The notes: generated by a model from the sequence alone, not told the origin. Positions 31,163-40,581 are shown, counted from the stretch's first letter. The stretch is 64,000 nt of DNA from Pseudomonas capeferrum (GCF_000731675.1 NZ_JMIT01000001.1:2231714-2295713), one strand, 5' to 3'. Made by a program: numbers and translations.

Positions 31163-31542
31163 ACCCAAACTCCCACCAGAACGATCACCACCACGGAGAT
31201 GACAATCACGATTTTCGAGCCCAGCTTGCCGCCTTCCAGCGTCTCACCGATGCCCATGTCCATGATCAGGTGGCGTACACCTGCCACCAGGTGATACAGC
31301 AGGGCGGACAGCAGGGCCCAGGTCACCAGTTTGGCCAGCGGACTGGTCAGACACGCCTTCACCTCACCGAAGCCTTCCTCGGAACCCAGGGACTTGCCCA
31401 ATGCATAAAGCATGATGGCCAGGCCGAGGAACAGGATGACGCCGGAGATACGGTGCAGAATGGACGTGTACGCGGTGATCGGGAGCTTGATGGTCCTTAG
31501 GTCTAGGTTTACAGGTCGTTGGCTTTTCACGGCTTTTTTCAC
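31156..31542 (-). CDS. sdhC: Succinate dehydrogenase cytochrome b556 subunit
   Basis: A 128-residue membrane protein with three hydrophobic segments. RPVNLDLRTIKLPITAYTSILHRISGV is the conserved N-terminus, with the quinone-site residues, and HLVAGVRHLIMD carries the heme-ligand histidine. The GTG at 31542 is used here; another GTG four codons later is equally possible. First gene of sdhCDAB. Confidence 0.95.
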   Translation of the reverse strand: MKKAVKSQRPVNLDLRTIKLPITAYTSILHRISGVILFLGLAIMLYALGKSLGSEEGFGEVKACLTSPLAKLVTWALLSALLYHLVAGVRHLIMDMGIGETLEGGKLGSKIVIVISVVVIVLVGVWVW

Positions 31543-31665
31543 ACTGAAGAGCCCCTAGCGAACAGGGCAAAGTTGTTGGTAAGTGTACTGGTCAGGTACC
31601 CACCACCCAGGGAACGGCGACCCCCAGCAGTTCGGGCTTGCAAGCCCCTGGCGGTCGGGTGCCGA

Positions 31666-31694
31666 GTATAGACAGTTAGGCTGCTTATGACAAC
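31666..31694 (-). promoter_or_regulatory. Sigma-70 promoter for sdhCDAB
   Basis: On the minus strand TTGTCA (31694-31689), a 17-base spacer and TATACT (31671-31666) make a strong promoter about 120 bases before sdhC. The long leader leaves room for post-transcriptional control. Confidence 0.7.
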
Positions 31695-31807
31695 GTGATG
31701 GGGTAGCCCAAATAGCGCATTGCCTTTAGCCAGCAAAAGGCGTAAATGGGCGACAATTTCGAGAAAAATCAGGCCTCGAAGCCCGTTTCAACCAGCCTTT
31801 AGGCAAA

Positions 31808-31835
31808 TTGACATCTGAATTTATCCCTCTATAGT
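31808..31835 (+). promoter_or_regulatory. Sigma-70 promoter for gltA
   Basis: TTGACA, a 16-base spacer and TATAGT lie about 60 bases before the gltA start. With the sdhC promoter it fills the 351-base divergent gap, in which I see no gene. Confidence 0.7.
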
Positions 31836-31893
31836 GGTGCGGGCCCTGCGTGGGGGGTCTGTCTGATGATTTCAAGCATTAATAGGAGGCCAC

Positions 31894-33183
31894 ATGGCTG
31901 ACAAAAAAGCGCAGTTGGTCATCGAGGGCGCTGCCCCCGTCGAGCTGCCCATTTTAACCGGCACCGTTGGTCCTGATGTAATCGACGTCCGCGGGTTGGG
32001 GGCCACAGGTCACTTCACCTTCGACCCTGGTTTCATGGCGACCGCCTCGTGCGAGTCGAAGATCACCTACATCGACGGCGACAAGGGTATTCTGCTGCAC
32101 CGCGGCTACCCGATCGAACAGCTCGCCGAGCAGTCGGACTACCTCGAAACCTGCTACCTGCTGCTCAACGGCGAATTGCCGAATGCCGAGCAGAAGGCTC
32201 AGTTCGTCAGCACCGTGAAGAACCACACCATGGTTCACGAGCAGCTGAAGTCCTTCTTCAACGGTTTCCGCCGCGACGCTCACCCGATGGCGGTGATGTG
32301 CGGCGTGGTCGGCGCCCTGTCGGCGTTCTACCACGACTCCCTGGACATCAATAACCCGCAACACCGCGAAATCTCCGCGGTGCGCCTGGTCGCCAAAATG
32401 CCGACCCTGGCCGCGATGGTTTACAAGTACTCCATGGGCCAGCCGATGATGTACCCGCGCAACGACCTGTCGTACGCGGAAAACTTCCTGCACATGATGT
32501 TCAACACCCCGTGCGAGATCAAACCGATCAGCCCGGTGCTGGCCAAGGCAATGGACCGGATCTTCATCCTCCACGCCGACCACGAGCAGAACGCCTCCAC
32601 CTCCACCGTGCGCCTGGCCGGCTCGTCGGGCGCCAACCCGTTCGCCTGTATCGCCGCCGGTATCGCTGCACTGTGGGGCCCTGCCCACGGCGGTGCGAAC
32701 GAAGCCGTACTGACCATGCTCGATGAAATCGGCGATGTCTCGAACATCGACACCTTCATCGCCAAGGCCAAGGACAAGAACGACCCGTTCAAGCTCATGG
32801 GCTTCGGTCACCGCGTGTACAAGAACCGCGACCCGCGCGCCACCGTGATGAAGCAGACCTGCGACGAAGTCCTGCGCGAGCTGGGCATCAAGAACGACCC
32901 GCAGCTGGAACTGGCCATGCGCCTGGAAGAGATCGCCCTGACCGATCCGTACTTCATCGAGCGCTCGCTGTACCCGAACGTCGACTTCTACTCGGGGATC
33001 ATCCTCAAGGCGATCGGCATTCCGACCAGCATGTTCACCGTGATCTTCGCCCTGGCACGTACTGTAGGCTGGATCTCGCACTGGAAAGAAATGCTCTCCA
33101 GCCCGTACAAGATTGGCCGCCCGCGCCAGCTGTACACCGGCGAGCAGAAGCGCGACATCGCTGCACTGAAAGACCGCAAGTAA
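31894..33183 (+). CDS. gltA: Citrate synthase
   Basis: A 429-residue type II (Gram-negative hexameric) citrate synthase that condenses acetyl-CoA and oxaloacetate. The catalytic residues are in ADHEQNAST (His), MGFGHRVYK (His) and VDFYSG (Asp). AGGAGG precedes the ATG. It is transcribed away from sdhC and ends in a strong terminator. Confidence 0.98.
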   Translation: MADKKAQLVIEGAAPVELPILTGTVGPDVIDVRGLGATGHFTFDPGFMATASCESKITYIDGDKGILLHRGYPIEQLAEQSDYLETCYLLLNGELPNAEQKAQFVSTVKNHTMVHEQLKSFFNGFRRDAHPMAVMCGVVGALSAFYHDSLDINNPQHREISAVRLVAKMPTLAAMVYKYSMGQPMMYPRNDLSYAENFLHMMFNTPCEIKPISPVLAKAMDRIFILHADHEQNASTSTVRLAGSSGANPFACIAAGIAALWGPAHGGANEAVLTMLDEIGDVSNIDTFIAKAKDKNDPFKLMGFGHRVYKNRDPRATVMKQTCDEVLRELGIKNDPQLELAMRLEEIALTDPYFIERSLYPNVDFYSGIILKAIGIPTSMFTVIFALARTVGWISHWKEMLSSPYKIGRPRQLYTGEQKRDIAALKDRK

Positions 33184-33203
33184 GCTCATCGAGCCGAACG
33201 CAA

Positions 33204-33230
33204 AAAGGCTGCCCTCGGGCAGCCTTTTTT
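33204..33230 (+). terminator. Terminator after gltA
   Basis: AAAGGCTGCCC, two bases and GGGCAGCCTTT, then T residues. The flanking A and T runs make it suitable for both strands, so it may also stop transcription of the START-domain gene. Confidence 0.92.
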
Positions 33231-33256
33231 ATTGCCTAGCAGGCAACCCGACTCAT

Positions 33257-33865
33257 TCAGTTTTTCTCGGCCCGCTCACGCAACCCTTTCAGGGTATTGA
33301 ACGGCGCATCGACCACGAATTTGTTGGCCACCATCGCCGGCACACTGCCACCCGGCTCGGTGTGCACCTGATAGGTCACTTCCGTGCTGTCCCCCTTGGG
33401 TACCAACTTCCAGAAGCCCTCGACCTTCGCCACTCGCACAAAGCCCTTCTCTTCCGGGATATAGGTCGGCTCTTCCTTCAGGTTGCGCGTCAGACTGCCA
33501 TCCGCACCCTTGACCGTGGTGACATGCAGCACCGAATCGCGCGGCGTCACCGGCCAGGGCGTATTGAACTGGGTGTAGGTCCAGCTCTGGTCGCCTTCGT
33601 GCTTGAGCAGCTTCTGCGACTTGCACTCGTGAATCCAGGCACAAGCCCCGACCACGTCTTCTTGCAGCGCCTGGACCTTGGCCAGTGGCGCCTTGATCAC
33701 GGTGACACCGCGATAGGCCTTGTACTTGGAGCCCGCCACTTCACTGAGGGAGACCTTGATGCCCTCCTCGTCCTTGGCCACCTGCCAGTTCTCGGCCCAG
33801 GCGGCGGGCGCCAGCAACACACCCATGCCACACAGCAGTGCAATACGCTTGAACGATCTCATCAT
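33257..33865 (-). CDS. Exported START-domain protein
   Basis: A 202-residue protein with a signal peptide (residues 1-24, cut after AWA). The mature part (NWQVAKDEEGIKVSLSEV, then VYLI/YKAYRGVTVIKAPLAKV) matches the START lipid-binding fold, and WPVTPRDSVLHVT is characteristic. No catalytic residues are expected. It probably binds a lipid or other hydrophobic ligand in the periplasm. AAGGA lies before two adjacent ATG codons; either may be used. Confidence 0.82.
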   Translation of the reverse strand: MMRSFKRIALLCGMGVLLAPAAWAENWQVAKDEEGIKVSLSEVAGSKYKAYRGVTVIKAPLAKVQALQEDVVGACAWIHECKSQKLLKHEGDQSWTYTQFNTPWPVTPRDSVLHVTTVKGADGSLTRNLKEEPTYIPEEKGFVRVAKVEGFWKLVPKGDSTEVTYQVHTEPGGSVPAMVANKFVVDAPFNTLKGLRERAEKN

Positions 33866-33895
33866 CTTTATCCTTGTTGTCGAAGATCCAGCCTG

Positions 33896-34150
33896 TCACG
33901 CCGCCGTCATCTGCTCCCACCAGCCGAGAATCCTGATTGCCTCATCGCGATCACTGCCGCACACCTCGACATCCGCCTTGAAACCGCCGCACACCGCCGG
34001 GCGTTCGGGCTTGCCGAACAGGTCGCAGAGGTTGTCGACAGTCAGGTGCAGGCAGCGTTCACCGGCCGGCTTGCCATGCGGCATGCGCGGCATGGCAGAG
34101 CTTATGGACGGGGCGATGCAGCAGGCACCACACCCCTCACGGCAATTCAT
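33896..34150 (-). CDS. YkgJ-family cysteine-cluster protein
   Basis: An 84-residue protein with eight cysteines, including MNCREGCGACC at the N-terminus and later CLHL, NLCDLF, AVCGGF and EVCGS. This pattern is that of the YkgJ (zinc or iron-sulfur binding) cysteine-cluster family. Cytoplasmic; role unknown. It starts about 30 bases upstream of the START-domain gene and may share its transcript. Confidence 0.82.
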   Translation of the reverse strand: MNCREGCGACCIAPSISSAMPRMPHGKPAGERCLHLTVDNLCDLFGKPERPAVCGGFKADVEVCGSDRDEAIRILGWWEQMTAA

Positions 34151-34280
34151 GGCTACTCATCAAAATCAGGTCTCTGTGGAGCAAAATGGGACGAACGTCC
34201 CCGGATAGTAACCGCTCAAACGTGCGTTTGAAATTGCTGGCCCGATGAAATCTGCCGTGACCCGGCAGTCAGTTCACTGG

Positions 34281-34775
34281 CTACTGGCGGTACTCGAATT
34301 CGATCGCTGCCCCTTCAACATCGCGGCGGCTTTCATTGCGCAACTGCAGTTGCATTTCATTGCTGATCAATCGGCCATTGAGCTGGAACGGGCTTTCATC
34401 GCCCTGGGGTTTTTCGGTAAACATTGCGGGCAGCAAAGGTTTGCGCCGTGTGGCCGAACTGCCGACATTCGGCTCAAGGTCATTGACCATTTCGACAGGC
34501 AGGCTCAGGTCGAGCTTGGGCTGGGGCAGCGGCTTGGCCACCGCCTTGCTGACCGGCTTGCGCGCAGACTTTGGCTTTGGCTTTGGCTTTGGCTTGGGCT
34601 TGGCCTTGCTGACAGCCTGCTTCGACACAGGCTTGGCAGGGGCCTTCTGCGCAGGCTTGGCCTGGCGAGCCTGTGCCTCGGCGGCAGGCTGAGCAGCCTG
34701 CGCCACTGCGCCAAAGTGGCAGAGCGGCACGAGGCAAAAACTAAGGGCGATACAGCGCAACAGTTTCATGGACAT
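34281..34775 (-). CDS. Exported protein with a Lys-Pro repeat spacer
   Basis: A 164-residue protein that I do not recognise by family. A signal peptide covers about residues 1-27 (AVAQAAQ). Then come an Ala/Lys/Gln-rich region and a KPKPKPKPKPKS run (about 60-72) that should be an extended, stiff spacer, as in TonB. The C-terminal part (ESPFQLNGRLISNEMQLQLR and following) looks folded. The second ATG at 34769 could be the true start. No transmembrane anchor apart from the signal. Confidence 0.7.
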   Translation of the reverse strand: MSMKLLRCIALSFCLVPLCHFGAVAQAAQPAAEAQARQAKPAQKAPAKPVSKQAVSKAKPKPKPKPKPKSARKPVSKAVAKPLPQPKLDLSLPVEMVNDLEPNVGSSATRRKPLLPAMFTEKPQGDESPFQLNGRLISNEMQLQLRNESRRDVEGAAIEFEYRQ

Positions 34776-34831
34776 CGACAGTCAGGCTGGAAAAATGCAT
34801 ATGCTCCCTGTTCCGCCTGCGCCTGGCAAGC

Positions 34832-36274
34832 CTACAAAAGTGAACCCGTAGGCTCTCTGCACAATTGCTGAGCCAAAAGGCCAAGGGTGATCACCGCCCG
34901 CTCGGCCTCTTTATTCCACGGAATCCCGCAGTTAAGCCGGATGCAGTGGTTGAACTGCTCAGTGTTACTGAAGATCAACCCGGGCGCGATACTGATACCC
35001 TGCTCCAGCGCCCGCACATGCAAGTCCTGGGTATTGACCCGCCCCGGCAGGCTCACCCAAAGGATGAAGCCACCGGTAGGCCGGGTCATCTGGGTGCCTT
35101 CAGGGAAGTGCTGTTGCACCGCCAACTGGTAGGCACTGAGGTTCTTGCGGTACTCCTGGCGGATGTAGCGCAGATGGCGGTCATAGCCGCCGTTCTCCAG
35201 ATAGGCGGCCACCCCCATCTGCGTCACGCTGCACGCCGAATGGGTGGTGAACGTCTGCAGCCGCTGGATTTCATCCTGGTAGCGCCCCGCCACCATCCAG
35301 CCGACCCGCACACCCGGTGACAACGTCTTGGAAAAACTCGAGCAGTAGATCACCCGGTCGAGCCGATCGAATGCCTTGAGCGCCTTGGTCTTGCCCTGCT
35401 CGAACATCAGCTCGCCATAGATGTCGTCTTCGACGATCTGGATATCGAAGTCCGAGGCCAGGCGTAGCAACTGCTTCTGGCGTTCTTCAGGGATGGTGCC
35501 ACCCAACGGGTTGCTCAGGCGCGAGGTCAGTACCAGCGCCTTGATCGACCACTGGTTGGCGGCCAACTGCAAGGCCTCGAGGCTGATGCCCGTAGACGGG
35601 TCGCTGGGGATCTCGATCACCTTCAGGCCAAGCAAATCGGCCAACTGCAGCAGGCCGTAGTAGGTCGGGGACTCGGCGGCGATCAGGTCGCCTGGACGAG
35701 TCAGCACCCGCAGCGACATCTGCAGCGCATCGACACAGCCATGGGTCACGATGACTTCACGCGGGTCTACCAACACGCCGGCATCGCGCATGCGAATGGC
35801 AATCTGCCGGCGCAACGGCTCAAAGCCCGGGCTGAACATGTAACTGAACGCGCGCGGGCTGTGAAAGCGAGTCACCTTGGCAATCTGCTGATGCAGGGCG
35901 CGCACCGGCAGGTAGTCCACATGGGGCACCGCTGCGCCGAACGGAAATACGCCATCGCGGCGCGCCTCGGTCAATACCTGCTGGATGATACTTGCCCGGG
36001 TCACTAGGCCCGGGCGCTCCACCCGGGCGATATCCGGCGTTTGCGCAGTGAGGGCCGGGGTCTGGTGAACGTAATAACCCGACTGCGGGCGCGCGCGGAT
36101 CAGCCCCTGGTCTTCGAGATTGGCATAGGCCTGCAGCACCGTGGCGTGGCTGACATTGAGCTGGGCGCTCATCTTGCGCACCGACGGCACGCGCTCGCCT
36201 GGCTGGTAGACACCGCGACGGATGTCATCGGCCAGTTGCTGGGCGATACGCTGATATAGCAGCAGGTTAGTCAT
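34832..36274 (-). CDS. MocR-type GntR regulator with aminotransferase-like domain
   Basis: A 479-residue regulator. The N-terminal winged helix (residues 1-75: YQRIAQQLADDIRRGVYQPGERVPSVRKM) is GntR-like. A linker and a fold-type I aminotransferase-like domain follow, with the PLP lysine in YCSSFSKTLSPGVRVGWM. MocR-type regulators sense PLP or amino-compound ligands and often control a neighbouring gene, though no obvious target lies next to this one. The start at 36274 removes non-native upstream codons. Repeated ACAGTTGCG motifs in its upstream region may be its own operator. Confidence 0.9.
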   Translation of the reverse strand: MTNLLLYQRIAQQLADDIRRGVYQPGERVPSVRKMSAQLNVSHATVLQAYANLEDQGLIRARPQSGYYVHQTPALTAQTPDIARVERPGLVTRASIIQQVLTEARRDGVFPFGAAVPHVDYLPVRALHQQIAKVTRFHSPRAFSYMFSPGFEPLRRQIAIRMRDAGVLVDPREVIVTHGCVDALQMSLRVLTRPGDLIAAESPTYYGLLQLADLLGLKVIEIPSDPSTGISLEALQLAANQWSIKALVLTSRLSNPLGGTIPEERQKQLLRLASDFDIQIVEDDIYGELMFEQGKTKALKAFDRLDRVIYCSSFSKTLSPGVRVGWMVAGRYQDEIQRLQTFTTHSACSVTQMGVAAYLENGGYDRHLRYIRQEYRKNLSAYQLAVQQHFPEGTQMTRPTGGFILWVSLPGRVNTQDLHVRALEQGISIAPGLIFSNTEQFNHCIRLNCGIPWNKEAERAVITLGLLAQQLCREPTGSLL

Positions 36275-36342
36275 GGCGATATCTCGACGCGCGGACGGGC
36301 TCGTTATTCTTGTGCGACACACTGACGGCAGAGAATACCGTA

Positions 36343-36396
36343 ACAGTTGCGAAGTGTACGGGGACAGATTGCAGAATAGCCAACAATACAGTTGCG
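36343..36396. promoter_or_regulatory. Direct repeats upstream of the MocR-type gene
   Basis: ACAGTTGCG occurs at 36343-36351 and again at 36388-36396, 45 bases apart in the same orientation, with a related ACAGATTGCA between them. MocR regulators commonly bind direct repeats, so autoregulation is plausible. The 305-base gap also holds the REP doublet and no gene. Confidence 0.4.
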
Positions 36397-36435
36397 TGAC
36401 AGCACCCGGCCAATTTCCCAGGATTGCGTGCTTGG

Positions 36436-36556
36436 TTGTAGGAGCGGCCTTGCGTCGCGAAAGGGCCGCAGCGCGGCCCCAGCGCTTTATGTGTCAGCGC
36501 AAAATCCGGAGCCTGCTTCGCCCCCCCCTTTTCGCGACGCAAGGCCGCGCCTACAA
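36436..36556. repeat. Inverted pair of REP elements
   Basis: TTGTAGGAGCGGCCTTGCGT at the left and its near-exact complement at the right (ending GCGCCTACAA) flank a centre with GGGCCGCAGCGCGGCCC. This is the P. putida-type REP sequence arranged as a head-to-head doublet, 121 bases long, between the divergent ends of the MocR and OmpA operons. Confidence 0.85.
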
Positions 36557-36579
36557 CTGTTCGTCGATCGTTGAAGGGA

Positions 36580-37392
36580 TCAACGCGCCGGCGCGAGCTT
36601 GCCCTTGTCATCAGAGAAGACGATCTCGACCCGGCGATTCTGCGCCCTGCCCCGCTCCGACGCGTTGGCCTCGATCGGGTACTGGTCACCGTAGCCTTCA
36701 ACCTGCAGACGCTTCTCGTCGATACCCAGGTCCGCCAGCATGTCGGCCACTGCCTGCGCGCGATCACGCGAAAGCTTCAGGTTGTCTTCCGGCGCACCGG
36801 TGCTGTCGGTATACCCCTCGATTCGCACCACCCGGCGCGGATTGAGTTGAAGGAACTGCACCAGCTTGAGCACGGTGCGGCTGGCCGAGTTTTTAAGGTC
36901 GGCACGCCCGGTGTCGAACAGCACGTCACCCAGGGTCATCACCAGGCCACGGTCCGTCTGCTCCGAAGCCAGCGCGGCAATCTGCGATTCGACCCACTTG
37001 CCTTGCTGCTGGACGCTGGCCAGCTTCGCCTCACGCAGCGCCAGCTGCAGACGCTGACGCTCAAGGTCGAGCTTGGCCAGGCGCTCCTGGTTCAGCGCGA
37101 GCTTGGCGTGCTCGCTGGCGATTTCGCTGTAGCGCTGACTCAGGTAGGCGTAATGGCGTACATCGGTGCCGGTGCCGATATAACTGGAAAGGCGCTCGGC
37201 CCGCGCCAGTGATTCACCTGCGCGGATCACGTCGCGGGGTGCGCTGCGCAGCACGTCGGAATCGTCCTTGACCTTCTGGAAGGTTGCACTGGCCTCATCC
37301 AGTGCCGCCTCGCTGCGCTGGCTGGCGCAACCCTGCAAGCCTGCGGTCAACGCCAGCAACACCAGCGCGGCCATGGGTGTAGAACGCATCAT
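36580..37392 (-). CDS. OmpA-family lipoprotein with DUF4398-like N-terminus
   Basis: A 270-residue envelope protein. The signal peptide leads to the lipobox LQGC (Cys near residue 22). A long helical region follows (about 30-150) with similarity in style to the DUF4398 protein encoded just upstream. The C-terminal OmpA domain (about 155-265) shows TLGDVLFDTGRADL, GYTDSTG and NRRVEIVF, the peptidoglycan-binding pattern. It would tie the membrane to the wall. Its start overlaps the previous stop (ATGA). Confidence 0.88.
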   Translation of the reverse strand: MMRSTPMAALVLLALTAGLQGCASQRSEAALDEASATFQKVKDDSDVLRSAPRDVIRAGESLARAERLSSYIGTGTDVRHYAYLSQRYSEIASEHAKLALNQERLAKLDLERQRLQLALREAKLASVQQQGKWVESQIAALASEQTDRGLVMTLGDVLFDTGRADLKNSASRTVLKLVQFLQLNPRRVVRIEGYTDSTGAPEDNLKLSRDRAQAVADMLADLGIDEKRLQVEGYGDQYPIEANASERGRAQNRRVEIVFSDDKGKLAPAR

Positions 37393-37742
37393 GGCTGCAC
37401 CTCCAGCTGTTTGCGCAGGCGCTTGACCCGCGACTGCAGCAGTTGCAGCTGCTCTTCACTCTTCTGGTTCAACACCTGCGCCTCGGCAAGGCGCGCATCC
37501 AGCTCAGCCTGCTCGGCACGCATGCGCGCATCGCGAAAGTCTTCGGTGAGCATGTTGGTCTTGGCCCGGGCAAGCTTGTCTTCGGCCAGCTTCAGCGCTT
37601 CGACCTGGTCGGTGGCGCCGACAGCCTTGGCCTGTTCCAGCGCCTGCTCGGAAATGCGCAGTTGCTCGTTCGGCGCCGGGTCGTTGGCGCAACCCGCCAG
37701 GCCGAGCACGGCCAGAGCAAGGATCAGTGGTTGGATTCTCAC
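37389..37742 (-). CDS. DUF4398 lipoprotein
   Basis: A 117-residue lipoprotein with lipobox LAGC (Cys18) and a helical, charged mature region of the DUF4398 type. It starts at GTG with AGGAAG upstream. It is the middle gene of the operon with a substrate-binding-like protein upstream and the OmpA lipoprotein downstream, and probably pairs with the helical region of the latter. Confidence 0.8.
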   Translation of the reverse strand: MRIQPLILALAVLGLAGCANDPAPNEQLRISEQALEQAKAVGATDQVEALKLAEDKLARAKTNMLTEDFRDARMRAEQAELDARLAEAQVLNQKSEEQLQLLQSRVKRLRKQLEVQP

Positions 37743-37751
37743 GCAATCTTC

Positions 37752-38573
37752 CTAGTGTTTGGGGGCGTCCAGCGGCACCTGCATCTGCGCCTTCCAGCGC
37801 TCGACATTACGTTGCAGCACAGCCTCGGACGCACCGGAGATCGGCAATTCTGTCAGTTTTTTCGCCAATTGCCCACGCAGCCAGCTGTCATTGCATGCCG
37901 AGTTGTGTGACACGGCCAGGTACAACCCAGGGCGATCTACCGGCAGGCCGCGGGCAATCAGGTCGTTGCTCATGCCCAGGCTCTGGATCATGGCCATGCC
38001 GGAGTAGCGCCCGGCAAGCACATAGTCCACCTGCCCCAGCACTAGCTTCTGGAACGCCTGGGTCAGGTTCTGCGCCGGCTGCAACTTCAGGTGCGCTTTG
38101 GCAAAGGCTTCAAAGGCGGGGGTCAGACGTGCACGCTCGGACAAGCTGCCCTGGTAGTTGGCCAGATCCGCCGGGCCATTGAAGGCCAGCTCAGCGTCAT
38201 GACGGGTCCAGACCAGGTATTCGTTCAACTGCAAAGGTGGGTGGATATAGTCCAGCGCCGTCAGTTGCCCGACCTGCAGCGGGGTATCGAGCAGCAGGTC
38301 CATACGCCCGCTGCGAACCTCCTCAAGGGCCTGGTCGCGCCGACCGGCACTCAGCACGTCCACCTTGACCCCCAGCTCGCTGGCCACCTGCTGCAACAGC
38401 TCGACATTGGCGCCAATCAGGTGCTTTGGGTCCTTCGGGTCCTGCCAGGAGTAGGGAGGCGCATCAGGGCTGCCGGTCGCCACCAGGCGCTCGCACTTGC
38501 CTGCTGCCATTGTCGCCGACGACAGCAACGCCGCCATGCACGCCAGCACCCCGCCTGCTTTGCCAAACCTCAT
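37752..38573 (-). CDS. Periplasmic solute-binding protein (SBP_bac_3 type)
   Basis: A 273-residue protein with a signal peptide (residues 1-23, cut after MAA or TMA). The mature part (LVATGSPDAPPYSW, IGANVELLQQVASELGVKVDVL, SGRMDLLLDTPL) has the bacterial family-3 amino-acid-binding fold. No ABC permease genes are beside it. Instead it precedes two wall-linked lipoproteins, so it may be a sensor or scavenger and not a transporter part. The upstream extension in the frame is non-native. ATG at 38573. Confidence 0.82.
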   Translation of the reverse strand: MRFGKAGGVLACMAALLSSATMAAGKCERLVATGSPDAPPYSWQDPKDPKHLIGANVELLQQVASELGVKVDVLSAGRRDQALEEVRSGRMDLLLDTPLQVGQLTALDYIHPPLQLNEYLVWTRHDAELAFNGPADLANYQGSLSERARLTPAFEAFAKAHLKLQPAQNLTQAFQKLVLGQVDYVLAGRYSGMAMIQSLGMSNDLIARGLPVDRPGLYLAVSHNSACNDSWLRGQLAKKLTELPISGASEAVLQRNVERWKAQMQVPLDAPKH

Positions 38574-38605
38574 GCTCACTCCTGGCTGTGACACTGAAAT
38601 CCATA

Positions 38606-38640
38606 AAAAAACCCGGCCCTCAGTACGAGGGCCGGGCTTC
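38606..38640 (-). terminator. Rho-independent terminator of etfBA
   Basis: On the minus strand CCCGGCCCTC, five bases and GAGGGCCGGG form a ten-base stem followed by a seven-base T run, about 25 bases after the etfA stop. Confidence 0.92.
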
Positions 38641-38661
38641 TTTATAAGTGAAGCAGGCGGA

Positions 38662-39591
38662 TCAGACCAGCTTTTCCAGCTCCGGAACCGCTTCGAACAG
38701 GTCAGCGACCAGGCCGTAATCGGCAACCTGGAAGATCGGCGCTTCTTCGTCCTTGTTGATCGCAACGATCACTTTGGAGTCTTTCATGCCCGCCAGGTGC
38801 TGGATCGCGCCGGAGATACCGACGGCGATGTACAGCTGCGGTGCGACGATCTTGCCGGTCTGGCCGACCTGCATGTCGTTGGGCACAAAACCTGCGTCGA
38901 CCGCAGCGCGCGAGGCGCCCACAGCAGCGCCGAGCTTGTCGGCGAGGCTGTACAGGTGCTTGAAGTTGTCGCCGTTGCCCATGCCACGGCCGCCGGAAAC
39001 GACGATCTTGGCTGCAGTCAGCTCTGGGCGGTCGGACTTGGCCAGCTCTTCACCCACGAAGGACGACTTGCCAGCGTCATGGGCGGCAGCGACGGTTTCA
39101 ACCGAGGCAGAACCGCCTTCGGCCGCGACTGCGTCGAAACCGGTGGTACGCACGGTGATGACCTTGACCGCAGCGCTGGATTGCACAGTGGCAATGGCGT
39201 TACCGGCGTAGATCGGGCGCTTGAAGGTGTCGGCCGATTCGACCGCGATGATCTCGGAGATCTGGTCGACGTCCAGCAGTGCGGCAACGCGCGGCAGGAT
39301 GTTCTTGCCGTTGGTGGTGGCCGGGGCCAGCACGTGGCTATAGCCCTTGGCCAGCTCGACGATCAGCGGCGCTGCGTTTTCAGGCAGCAGATGGGCATAG
39401 GCGGCGTTGTCAGCAACCAGCACCTTGGCAACACCGGCGATCTTGGCAGCGGCTTCGGCGACACCACCGACGTTCTGGCCTGCGACCAGCACGTGCACAT
39501 CACCACCGATTTTGGCGGCAGCGGCGACAGTGTTCAGGGTGGCCGGGGCCACGGCGCCGTTTTCGTATTCAGCGATAACCAGGATAGTCAT
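38662..39591 (-). CDS. etfA: Electron transfer flavoprotein, alpha subunit
   Basis: A 309-residue FAD-binding subunit of the heterodimeric electron transfer flavoprotein. The C-terminal FAD domain contains [14 protein letters not shown] and [15 protein letters not shown]. It collects electrons from acyl-CoA and other dehydrogenases for EtfQO. It lies one base after etfB. Confidence 0.97.
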   Translation of the reverse strand: MTILVIAEYENGAVAPATLNTVAAAAKIGGDVHVLVAGQNVGGVAEAAAKIAGVAKVLVADNAAYAHLLPENAAPLIVELAKGYSHVLAPATTNGKNILPRVAALLDVDQISEIIAVESADTFKRPIYAGNAIATVQSSAAVKVITVRTTGFDAVAAEGGSASVETVAAAHDAGKSSFVGEELAKSDRPELTAAKIVVSGGRGMGNGDNFKHLYSLADKLGAAVGASRAAVDAGFVPNDMQVGQTGKIVAPQLYIAVGISGAIQHLAGMKDSKVIVAINKDEEAPIFQVADYGLVADLFEAVPELEKLV

Positions 39592-40341
39592 TTAGATTAC
39601 CTTCGCCTCGTTCTTCAGTTTCTCGACCAGTTCTGCCACCGACTTGACCTTGATACCCGCGCTGCGTGCAGCAGGCGCTTCGACCTTGAGGGTCTTGTTG
39701 GTGGAGGCCAGGGAAACGCCCAGCGCGTCTGGCGTGACGGTTTCCAGCGGCTTTTTCTTGGCCTTCATGATGTTCGGCAGCGACGCGTAGCGCGGCTCGT
39801 TCAGGCGCAGGTCGGTGGTGACGATCGCTGGCAGGTTCAGCGATACGGTCTGCAGGCCGCCATCGATTTCACGGGTGACGTTCAGCTTGTCGCCAGCGAC
39901 TTCCACCTTGGAGGCGAAGGTACCCTGGGCGTAACCGGTCAGCGCGGCCAGCATCTGGCCGGTCTGGTTGTTGTCGCTGTCGATGGCCTGCTTGCCGAGG
40001 ATGACCAGCTGTGGCTGCTCTTTGTCGACGATAGCCTTGAGCGCCTTGGCCACGGCCAGGGAGTTCAGTTCGTCAGCGGCTTCTACCAGGATGGCGCGAT
40101 CGGCACCCAGGGCCAGGGCGGTACGCAGTTGCTCCTGGGCGGTGGTCGGGCCGACGGAAACCACGACGATCTCGGTCGCAATACCCTTTTCTTTCAGGCG
40201 TACGGCTTCCTCAACGGCGATTTCGCAGAAGGGGTTCATGGACATCTTGACGTTTGCAAGGTCGACGCCGGAGTTGTCCGCTTTGACGCGAACCTTGACG
40301 TTGTAGTCGACCACTCGTTTGACAGCTACAAGAACCTTCAT
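39592..40341 (-). CDS. etfB: Electron transfer flavoprotein, beta subunit
   Basis: A 249-residue subunit beginning [20 protein letters not shown]. It has the typical AMP-binding region ([20 protein letters not shown]) and recognition loop area. It is the partner of EtfA, divergent from etfQO across a 556-base gap. Confidence 0.97.
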   Translation of the reverse strand: MKVLVAVKRVVDYNVKVRVKADNSGVDLANVKMSMNPFCEIAVEEAVRLKEKGIATEIVVVSVGPTTAQEQLRTALALGADRAILVEAADELNSLAVAKALKAIVDKEQPQLVILGKQAIDSDNNQTGQMLAALTGYAQGTFASKVEVAGDKLNVTREIDGGLQTVSLNLPAIVTTDLRLNEPRYASLPNIMKAKKKPLETVTPDALGVSLASTNKTLKVEAPAARSAGIKVKSVAELVEKLKNEAKVI

Positions 40342-40414
40342 GGATTCCTCGTTACTCTCCGGTGAATAGAAAGTCGCCTGGGGACATGCCCGGCGATGCG
40401 CGTGGGTACAAGGG

Positions 40415-40581
40415 CACCTCTAAAAACGTACCGGGTAGAGCAAACTTCAAGGTGACCGAGCAGTCTTGTCATGACGCTTGCGGCAAATACCCGCGGGTCA
40501 TTTTCTGTGGTGGCGTGTAAACTCCACTACAAACCGTGAATTGGCCGCAAAGCCTTACTCCACACCTGGTTTTTAGAGGTG
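40415..40581. mobile_element. MITE-like element with 13-base terminal inverted repeats
   Basis: CACCTCTAAAAAC at 40415-40427 and GTTTTTAGAGGTG at 40569-40581 are perfect complements enclosing 167 bases upstream of etfB. No open frame of note lies inside; a CCCGCGGG palindrome sits near the middle. No clear target duplication is visible, so a long-range regulatory repeat is the alternative. Confidence 0.45.

Noticed and set aside
29117..31294. A 725-codon plus-strand open frame opposite sdhA, sdhD and part of sdhC
   Set aside because: Antisense shadow; the sdh reading frames are unambiguous.
34561..34599. Repeats of GGCTTT as a possible microsatellite or phase-variable tract
   Set aside because: They encode the Lys-Pro spacer in frame; six-base units cannot shift the frame.
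38497..40365. A 622-codon plus-strand open frame opposite etfA and etfB
   Set aside because: Antisense shadow crossing the etf terminator.
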